This document shows, one piece after another, positions 33,001 to 44,056 of a DNA stretch of 49,255 nucleotides. Source of the DNA: Priapulus caudatus (taxonomy: Eukaryota; Priapulida; Priapulimorpha; Priapulimorphida; Priapulidae); assembly GCF_000485595.1 (NCBI RefSeq), contig NW_014577491.1, positions 44,459-93,713 on the forward strand. The letters are read 5' to 3'. Positions within the stretch are counted from its first letter, which is position 1; every line of letters starts with the position of its first letter. A model generated the notes under the pieces. The model did no database searches. It was not told the origin of the DNA and saw only the letters and a list, made by a program, of their open reading frames with translations. The translations under genes were made by a program, and so were the position numbers.

Positions 33001-36000
33001 CCTAAACTATACATTCTAGGCATTCTGTACTGTCAGTGTGTTTACATGTAAACATGCCAAACATCCAGTAGCCACTGCCAGTGCATGTGTGGATAGACAT
33101 GTTATTTTGGCCTCGTAACTAGTTACAGGTGGCAGCTCTCTATTTCAGCTTGTAGGCTTGCATAGGTAAATGGATGTGTGCTTACTTATTCTGTCTTGCA
33201 AATAGTTGTTGCTACTACGTACGATGGGAGCTTCCATCTTTAATCTTAAGACACTTAAACGTATGCCCCATTTCGTGGCAACTTTCATAACGATCCCAAC
33301 TAACATTCCTTCGAGAAGGTTCCTGATACCATCCCTGTGTCTTCCACTGTTACGGCGCGTATGTGAACGCATTTGGGACTAACAGGGTTTACTAGAATCC
33401 CACCACTCCACCACAGAGTCACCGCAGTAGACGTGAGATGAGCGCTGTCACTTCGCGGCACTTGTTTTTATTTGCACGATATTCGAAAACCAAAATGGCG
33501 ATCATTTGGGCAGGCATAGCACCATCTCTCGTCAAGATTTCAGACTTCAGATCTGAAACATTTATTTTCGCATCAAAACTTATGCATATATCATTATCAA
33601 GGGTATATAATGGGAGATATGCTATATAATGGGTGTCCTTCCATATATACTCTTGCTTTATATATCCCCCCTCCTTCTTCTATCACACCCAAGGTGAGCT
33701 ACAGTGTCATTGACACTTTCATTTATTGTGAGATTTTTCTTGGTGCCCATAAGTACTGTAGGACATATTAAGAAATGACCAATCATTATAATTATTTGTG
33801 TGTGAATGCGTGTACATGTCTGTAATTAATGCATATATTGTATAATAATATTTAGTACATGAAACCTAACTCTAAAATGTTGAGTTCCCTAAGTTCTGAA
33901 TTAGATCTTAGATCTGGATTGTTTAACAACAAAGTAACACATCCTGCAAACAACGCTTTCAGCACCAAAACAAGAAATCAAGTCGTTAGATAGCACTAAT
34001 GTTTAATTAGTGTATAATTATTATAATAATAGTGTATAATATATTAATACATTGTTATTTAATATAGTTTATAATTAACGGCACGACTAACGCTGTTTCA
34101 AACCCAGCCTCTTTTGCTTCCTCAGCGCCATCGTTGATTTCAACAACGCGGTCGTGCTAACGAATCGGCCGCTGCGGCCGAACGAGTTGTTCGAGATCCA
34201 GATAGACAATTGGGGTCGTCGACATTAGGTCAGTGTGGGGTTGGGCTCGGGGGTTGAGATCGGTGGTCTGACGTACGAACGCAGCCGCCGATTCTCGACC
34301 TTGACTTCCCGTCGACGATGACAAACGTGCGTTCGGGAACGTGGATGATGACGGGAAACGGGCGCGCTGCGGCGGCGCAAGGTGAGAGTCCATCTATAAC
34401 GCACGCGATCCTCGGCTTGCGTTACAGGACAGTGATATCTCTCGAGTCGGTTGAAGTGTGTGTGGAGGATTGCGGCGCCATGCAGGTTGAGGCTGATATG
34501 GCAGAGGGACGCTATGGGTAGGGTTATTCAGATCCAGTCTAGCTGGAAAAACGACGTGCCCACTGCGTAGAGCTCGCCTGTCTTGTCTAGCCTGCCGAGG
34601 ACAGGACCGGGCGATCAGACAAACCACAGTAATATACCTTAAGCCTAATAATTGCCTTTAAGTTGCCAAATGCCTTATTTTAATGAATTTCATCCCACCC
34701 AAAACTTTGAATAAAAAACGTCACGAAATTCTACAAAGGCGCCGTTAGCAGTGCCGTGGATGGGGAATGTGACGAGCCGGGCCACAGGGCGCACGCCGTT
34801 TCAGTTTGTGTTTGACGGTCGTCAGCCAAACAGATGTATGAGGAGGGCGTCCACGGGACGGTGGTAGATGGAGAGTAAGGGCATGCCTCATAGGGCGGAC
34901 GCAGTTGATGATGGGAAGGATGCCGCCACGCGTGAGGGTGGTGTATGTAAGGAGGGCGCCACGTCGGTGAGGTGGTGAAGGTGAGGGGGCGCCACGCGTG
35001 AGGGTGATGATGGAGAGGGGGCGCCACGCGTGAGGGTGGTGATGGAGAGGGGGCGCCACGTGTGAGGGTGATGATGGAGAGGGGGCGCCACGCGTGAGGG
35101 TGATGATGGAGAGGGGGCGCACAGGGTGGGGTTGTGATGGAGGGGGCGCCACTCTAGTGAGGTGCATGATGGAAGGGGGCGCCACGTGTGAGGGTGATGA
35201 TGGGAGGGGGCGCCACGTGTTCGAGGTGGTGTATGAGGGAGGGTGGCGGCACGTGTGAGGGTGTATGATGGAGTGAGGGGCGCCGCCAACGTTGTGAGGT
35301 GGTGATGGAGGGGGGCGCCCGTGTGCAGGGTTTGGTGATGGATGGCCATCGCTCGATGGCTGAGTGAAGAGCGGCTGAGGACCGCTCGAGCCTCTCACTC
35401 TGTCATTCGGGAACGCTGTCAACAACACAAACACAACGAGCGATCTTCTTCGCACGGTTGGAGCAAATGGTAGGAGTTATGACGCAAGGCGGACGGCACT
35501 CTGCACTTCTATGTCAACGCGCACAGCCAGGAGGACGCGCAGCCGCGACGATACCGGAACCTGTTTATCGGTGTCTCGACCTCATATGGGGACAGGCAGC
35601 GCGGAGCTCATCTCGCTCGATCACTCGGCGCGTTGTGTATAGCGACGGCTTCTCTGCTATGTGGATAGAATTATGGTGGGCTCTGATGTGTGTGTGTGTG
35701 CATGAGCATGCGTAATGTGTGTGGTGGGTGTGTAGTGCGTACATGTGGCATGTGCGTGCGCCATATGTGTGTGTGTGCGCCGGTGAATGCATGTGGGACC
35801 CCGCACCGACATCTGCCACTTTCTGTGTTGTGTACATGGTGGTGTGTCGCGTTACATGTGTGCGGGGAAGTGGCCTGTGTGTACATGTGTATGTGTGTGC
35901 GTACATGTTCATTTCACTGAGGAACTCTGCTTCAGCTCATTAAACACTACGTACATCTGCATCACTTGCAGGGCTTCCCCTGCCTCCTGTTGCTAAGGTA

Positions 36001-37160
36001 ACAACCACGAGCAGCAGTAGCGTTGGCACGGACAGAGAGGAGGCGGTGAACTCCTCCTCCACGCAGGCATCTCAGCTTCTTTTCCATCAGCAGCATGGGA
36101 AGAATGCTGTCATCACCGCAGGAGGCCTGACCGCTTCCCGGCCAAACGCACACGGTTAGCAATGATGCCTAATGTTTCAAGTTTTGATGTCGGTTGTAAG
36201 TGTGTGCATCTATGTGGCAGTAATTGTGTAAATGTTCGGTGGTTCTCAACCATATCAGTACCTCTTGACACATGAGTTCCTGGTGACGGCTAAATGTATT
36301 TATGTGTGTAACTGTAGAGGCACCAAAGGTAACCAGTGCAATTCATGTGAACTCGCTCTTGAGTGAGGACTTTTATAATGGCTAGGCAATGTTGACCATC
36401 AAGAAAGTGTCGACTTATGCCCGATTGTACCTCCACCCGTCACACTCCCTACTGCACCCCCATAACCCTTATTTGAGAAGATTCCTTCGATTGGATACCC
36501 ATGGTAGAGTGAGAATGTCAATCTTAATAAGGTCGTTGCCTGCGCAGCGATGTGTGCATGTAAGTATCGAGTCAGTAGCTCGGGAGTTATCCACATTTTC
36601 TATGTGCAGGTGAGTTAACTGTGTTTTCTATATGCAGGTGAGTTTAACGATGCCATCGTGATGTCAAATCGTCCTCTGGGAGATGGAGAGGTTTTCGAAG
36701 TCATGATTGAGAAGATGGTTGAGCGATGGTCTGGTTCTATAGAAGCAGGTGAGTGCGATGTTAGAGTGTGGACCCAGCAGAACTCATTCGCATTTTATTT
36801 AGAAGGACACTGTGATTACGAGTGGTCGGAGTTGCATTTGCTCTCCCTCGTGCTTCTTGTGATGACACTCATATGCATTTTAAATACAGGGAGTGCCAGA
36901 CTTACAAATATTTGACTCACGAAGATCCGGACTTTATTGCCCTGACTTTATATTTAATTTAATATCTGCAAACTCTACGACTTATAACGCACACGTATGA
37001 ACCAAAACCAACGTTTCACAAATCGATGCAGTTGAAGTTATGAGCGAAAACTGAACTGATTGCGTTCATGACACGGCGATCCCCTGTACGTATGTATTTC
37101 TCGGCTATAACACTAGCTATCGATAATCAGATCTTCCTCTCCCTCTCTCGCTCTCTCGCG

Positions 37161-37225
<65 letters not shown>

Positions 37226-40200
37226 CCTCCTCTCTCTCTCTCTCTCTCTATCTCTCTCTATCTCTCTTTCCACCCACTCACTCACTCACTCTCACTCTCT
37301 CTCTCTCATCGCTGCGTCGCAGGCATGACGACGATCAAACCGGATGAGCTGGAGTTCCCCAACACGATGACGGACATCGACTATGAGACGTGGATGCTAA
37401 GCGGGTCGGCCATCATGCAGGTGAGGTCACGGGGCAGCGATGGCCACAGCAGGGTTTCTGCCATGAGTGTAAACGTATTAGTCGGGCAGCCGTGATTTGC
37501 ACGGTCAGTTTTGAGGAAACTGCACGGCAAAAAATGCGTAGCACGGCCTAAAATATTGTTCTAAAGCCGTGTACATTGTAAAAATTTCACTCCCAAATAA
37601 TTTTTCTCTGCATTCCTACATTACTCATTCCTGGCTAATACCCTGAGGAGGGTAAATGGGTAAAGTTCCATACCCAAAAATATTTCTAGGGTATGAGTCC
37701 ATACCCAAAATTACAAGTAAAAAAATTACACGGGGCAGCGATGGACGCCACAGGGTTTCTGCCAGGAGTGTAAAAGGGTAAAATTGCATACCCAAAAATA
37801 TTTGTAGGGTATGGGTCCATACCCAAAATTACAAGTAAAAAAACTACATGGGTCAGCAATAGCCGCCTGTAAAACCATTGATGTCAGGCGATGGTTCGAT
37901 TCTAGATAATCGGTCAGTGCAGATGTGTAGCTTACAAAGTCACGTTAATATTTTTCGTTTAATGTGCATTGTTAATAGTGCGTAAAAAAGCTGAGCAAAG
38001 AGAAGAAAGGGGTCTAAATTGGGCAAACGGAGCGTGTGGGCGTAGGTTAGGCAAAGACGGAAAAGGCAAGCTAAAAACAAGCTATGCAAAAACTGTAATG
38101 TTGCTGCAAAGGAAGAGCAGTTCTTGTCCGTTATTTAATTTAGCGCATGATTTTCATTCCTGTACTAATCAGGAATAGATATACTAGGTACACTTATAAT
38201 ATTGTGGTAACTGTATTGAAAATGCAGTTTGATGCAATTTGAAATTCATAATGTTTATCTTATTTATATTAAATCGAAAAACCTTCATCCTGTCCTGTTC
38301 AGTAGAGGTGTATTCTCTGTAAATAGAATGTATAACATGAATGAATATGAATATTACATATGAATAGTAATGTATTTACATCACAATAATTATAATTTCA
38401 AAGCGAATCTTCCATTTCATTGTCAGGATGGGTCGACCATCAGAAATGGCTATGCCTGTGACCTTGACACGCTCACTGTGGGGTCGCGCATTGGTATGTC
38501 CCGCCTCAGTGATGGCACGCTACACTACTACGTCGATGGTGCTGATATGGGCGTCGCCTGCGTTGACATTCCCTCAGGTGCGACTTCTATCTACCCAGTT
38601 ACCCAGTGCCGTTTTTGTCGTTTCGCTTTGATTCATTTGAACGATCACATTGGCATTTTGCTCTCGATAATTCATTTGTTTATTCAATTCACCGAGTTTA
38701 TTCATCCCATTGGAAATATCGTCTCGTCATCTGCGTTTTGTGTGTCAATGATATTACTAATTTTGCCAGCACAGGTGTGTATGCGGTTGTGGATCTGTAC
38801 GGACAGTGCGCGCAGGTTTCAATCAAGAGTGAGACGACCAGGGTGCAGCCAGAGAACCACAGTCGCGCTGCGATAGACTCTGACCCACCCTCCGTGCCAT
38901 TCATCACAGGTGCGCGCCGACTCATTGCAGAATAATCCTACGTTATTACAGGGGTAGAAATTAACTTTTGAACAGGGGAGTCCAAAAGACTCCCTGCCCT
39001 CAAAAAGAGGGAGTCCGCAGCAAGATGAGGGAGTCCGCAGTCTGAAGTTCAAAACTAAAGCATAACAACAATAACGCAGGTGCTTATTTTGAAGATTTAT
39101 ACGATGCACGTCTGCCAAATTTTCTTTGGATATTCGCTGAAAAAATACGATAATTCCGCGAGGCCGTGCTCTGGAACGAACGAGTTAGTATGGCAGAATT
39201 TTCAGGGAGTCACACGGACTCCTGCATTTGTCAAACCAGGGAGTCCGACAGTAAATCAGGGAGTTTTTTGACTCCGGACTCCCGTTAATTTTGCACCCTG
39301 TTATTATATTGACACATTTTCTGCAGAAATGAGGTTGCACTCTTCAGTCAAGTTTCTGCATGAAGTACAAATGTTTCAACACGGCACTAGTAAAGCATAC
39401 ACTGTGTGTAAAGTCTGAAAAATTTCCAACGTCTATTCACGTCCCAGCATCTCACAGATTCCATAAGATAATAAAGTACCTCGTAAAAAAGCGTGGAATA
39501 GACTAGAGTGGAACGTGGCATTTATTGGGTTACATTTTGACCAGGGGACCCTTAGACAGAGATGCCAACCACTACGATTTATCCGTATTTTATACGAATT
39601 TCTATTCCTTTTGCACCACTACGACCAGTTTGTATCAAACTACGAATTTCACTGTGATCGAAAAAGAATTTTTTTTTGTCAATTATTGTCATTTTTTGTC
39701 AATTTATTGTCATTTTTGACTCTCTGCAAATGCAGGAAATTGCATCTCAGAATCAAAAAATTTTCCGGGGGTCATGCCGGACCCCCCTAACAAACTCGGG
39801 TCACTACGTCACCCTCAAACTACTAATTTGATAGCCAGAAACTACAGATTGCACGAAATATGTGTTGGCATCTCTGCTTAGATTTTGTAAGGTCACGGTT
39901 AATTTATGCGACATGGTCACCGAGTGATCACTCATTGTGCATTGCAGAGATCTCTCATCGATTCAGCATGTGCTGTGGGAAACACATACTGCTGAAGAAC
40001 AGTGCGTGTACGGCAATCCGCAGTAAGAGCTATGACCACGGGCTTGTGTTCAGCGCACAGCCGATGCGACTCGACGAGATATTTGAGGTACACACGTTTG
40101 TGTTGTGTGTGGGAGTTTAGCTGTGTGTGTGTGTGTGTGTGCGGTGCGTGGTGCGTGAGGCTGTGCGTGACGTGCGTGCGGTGCGTGCGGTGCGTGTCGC

Positions 40201-43200
40201 CCGCGCGCGTGCGTGCGTGCGTGGCGTGCGTGCGTTGCGTGGTTTGTGATTGGGTGTAGGTGAGTTTAGTGTTTGTGTATGTGCGTTGTGCGTGCACGTG
40301 CGTGTTTTGTGTGTATGTGCGTTGCGTGTGTTTCGTGGTGCATGCTAGTGTGCGTGCATGGTTGTGGGTTTGTCGGGGTTGTAGTGTGTGTGCATGCGTG
40401 GGCCGTGTTCCTTAACTTACAGATATACTAATATATATATATAGAAAATCCAAGTGTTCCGTCGTACCGGGATTGTTCCCGGTGCGACATGGCTGGTCCC
40501 GGCTGCCGTTAGAGTCCAGAGTCCCCTCCCGGTCGTTAAATTTTTCAAGCTATTTTAAAATTCGTGAATCAGTAATTAATAATCTTGATCCGTGGTTGTT
40601 GATTATCTCTGATTCCACGACAATTAATAAGGCACAACAACATGAATTAGATTTTATTTTAATTTTATTACTTTATAAAAAATCGGTGGTGCGCCACTCG
40701 ACAAAAACACTGTCGCAGCCTGCCACAACCTTTTCTTTACTGTTTTGACGCACGCGAAAAAACAAGGCGATGGACCATTTATCACAAGTGATTCCTTTCT
40801 TGGATTTCCAATTGGGCTCCTGAGTCCAATAAACTATATATATATATTATCAAGAGCGAATATAAGAATGGAAGATTACAACGCGTGAATGCCCTGAAAC
40901 CATGTATGGCACTAGTATTAGTATATAGAATTTGCCGTTTCATTTTGACGATTCTTTGCGTTTATTGATTACTGTCCTAACCTTATTAATATAAAAACGT
41001 TGTCATCCGGTGCCTCCTCGCTGAAGATAATGAGCAGGTGAAATTAGGTGATTATTGCGCGAAACGACTCGCAGATCCTGTTTGACTGGCTGACAGCTCG
41101 CTTTGTGGCCAATTGTGCTGTTTGCTTCCCGCGTCGCCCCCGCTGACTGGTAGCGCTTGGTTAGCGGCTGATATTACGTCCATGTATACAGAGGTTACTA
41201 ATCCAGGTGAGGTGGGCACATGGTGGGGGTCATCGCTATGGCAATCTTACGACGTCATATCATTCCATTTGTCAATCATTGACGGAACACGCGGAGGTTT
41301 CCCAAAGTTATCTCAACAGCAGAGGCGTCAGCAGGCTATTCTCGATAATAAATGGGGGAAGTTTATTTTCTATTCACTAATTTACTGCAAATGGTTTCAG
41401 TGATTTCCACCGTTGTGTAGCTTTCCTTTGTAATATCGCTTTGATATAATTACATTAGCATCGAATAGTTGATAAAAGAGATTCGCGTTTGTTTCTTCTT
41501 AGATTCAGATCGACTCCGTCTCGCAGGCACGTGGGCAGGCTGTATGCAAGCTCCGGCCAAATGTCACCACGTATGCATAATACAACGATGTCGATGCCGC
41601 ACCGTGAAAACCTGCCGTGACACGCCCCTCACTCGCGACCTTCGGTCAAAGGTACCTGAGGTGATGATCAGTCGTCGCCCGGGTCAGCAAAAACAATGTG
41701 GCGATACATTGAGAACTTTTTGCGCCTTCGCTGGAGCGCATCGAGGCGGAACACAACGGCGTCGGCTGTGATGGTGTGCTCGACCGCGGAACCCTGATGT
41801 TCTAAACTCTGAGGACATGGGGTCGGCAAGCGAAAACATTTACCAAAAGGTACCGATAGTTTCCAGGAGATTTATATAATAGCAAGGAGACGAAAGAGAA
41901 GAGAAGGCATGGTGATAATATCCTGATTGATCTGAGTGTGATTTACCCCAGAGATAATATATAATATGAGAAGAAGAAGAGAAGGCATGGTGAATCACGC
42001 AGTTACATATTCAAAATATACTAGTTAATTATTGGTTATTGATATGACTAGATAATCCACGGGAAGGCGTGGCCATTGCGCACATAAAAAATAGCAAGAT
42101 ACCGGTAATTTTATAATGTATAATAAACTCAATTAAGGGACGTGTCTTTTTTTTTTTCGTGTTGTCGCATTTCTATATTTCTTATAACAATTATTTGATC
42201 AAATTGGACTGTGATAATTATTATCAGAGGGTAAAACTTCACTAGGTTAAACAAACTGTCGCAGATTATAAACGATTCGTAAATGTGGCAAGTAAAGGTA
42301 AATGTGGCAGTAACGGTAAATGTGGCAGTAAAGGTAAATGTGGCAAGTACGGTTATCTGTGGGAGTAGATAGGTAATGTGGCAAGTAAGCGGTAAATGTG
42401 GCACGTAAAAGGTAATGTGGCAAGTAAAGAGTAATATGTGCAGTAAGTGTAAATTGGGCAAGTATAAGTGTAAATTGTGGAGTGAATGGTAAAGGTGGCA
42501 AGTAAAGGTAAATGTGGCAAGTAAAGGTAAATGTGGCAAGTAAAGGTAAATGTGGCAAGTAAAGGGTCGATAAAGTTAAAGACATGAACATAATAAATAT
42601 TTATTAATAATAATTCAATGAAAGTTAATATTGAGTATGTTGAATTAATGCTAACCTTAGCTTAACGAAACTGACTTGTGTCTATGACTAGTTAACTATA
42701 TGTATTTGCACTGCTCTGTTTATCATGGTTTTTGTGTTGAAATTTTCAGAAAGTTCATGCTGTGGTGGATGTGTTTGGCATCGTCGACACGATCACCGTA
42801 ACAAGCGCGTCCATTACCCACATCCCCGCCAGTCCTCGCGGCGGCGCTCCACTCGTACACTTCCTCAAACGCGAAACATTCGACGTGAGTACCGCCATCC
42901 GAAATCCCTGCAGAGCCCCGGTGGAGATAGATGTAGATAGCCCGTGGTTTCAGTAGTTTAATAGATTATACAGTACACAATTTATTATCCAAACCCCTTG
43001 GGACCAGACACGGTTTGGAATTCGGAATTTTTCTAAATTACTAGAAAAACTGAAAATTACTAGCTAGTAATGAAAACCAAGTTTTCAAGAGGCCCACTGC
43101 TGTACCGGTACAGTACAATATGTATGAGTAATGCCAAACACTTTATTTGTTAATATTTCTGCAGCGAACCTTGTGCAGCCAAACGCGAGCTTTGGTGTGC

Positions 43201-44021
43201 AGACGACCTTCACGAAAAAACTCGGTTTTCTGAGCTTTTCGGTTTTCAGAATTTCGGATAATAGATTGTGTACTGTAATAGTGATTCTTAATCTCTGCGT
43301 TGTAATGTTAAAGTACTCACTCCAGTGACTTACTGCACACTAATTTCTAGTCCATCGGTAGGTGTAGTCAAGGTGCCAAGCTAACACATAAACAGAATTA
43401 ATTTGGTTTGTACCGACAAAAACATTGAGAACCATTGCTCTGTGGAAACGTATTAAACTTAAATGGAAATAAATGGTTTAGATTACGTAATTGGTCATTT
43501 GTATCTGATCAGTTCTTTAGAATTATTGTGAATTTATCTACTTTTTACTAATTTTTCAGTGTATCATGTGGTATTGTGTTGTGTCTTGGTGTCTAGGATG
43601 AAGGGGACATTGACACCAAAGGCCAGCCATTCGTGGAGTTTCACAACCACCATGGCAATCACATTCGTCTGTCCAACAACAACCGCACAGCAACGAGAAT
43701 AGCCAGCTACAACAATGGCATCATACTGTCGAGTAAACCCCTGCAGCCGCTGAAACTGTTCGAGGTAAGATCTCTGCTGATGAGTTAATCTCACCACTGA
43801 CCACAGGGATCAGTTGACCATCTGACATTCGACCATAGTTCCAAGTTAACTGCACGTCAGTGTTGGTCACAGGTGTCAGCCAACTGCATGATTATTTACA
43901 CATCTTTTTTGTGTAAATATTGGTTTTTGTGGTATTTGGTTTTTGTTGTGTGTGTGTGTGTGTGCTCGTGGGTGTGTGTGTGTGTGCGCGCGCGCGTGTG
44001 CGTGTGCGTGTGCGTGTGCGT

Positions 44022-44056
<35 letters not shown>

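Noticed and set aside
34731-35455. Histidine/proline/serine-rich antisense frames
   Set aside because: Products of the 32-bp minisatellite.
35565-35996. Cysteine-rich frames resembling small secreted proteins
   Set aside because: Products of the TG microsatellite, open on both strands.
42286-42565. CRISPR-like array
   Set aside because: Contiguous 19-bp tandem repeat without unique spacers, inside an animal gene.
42129-42591. Antisense hydrophobic repeat protein
   Set aside because: Direct translation of the 19-bp satellite; the same holds for 45549-45934.
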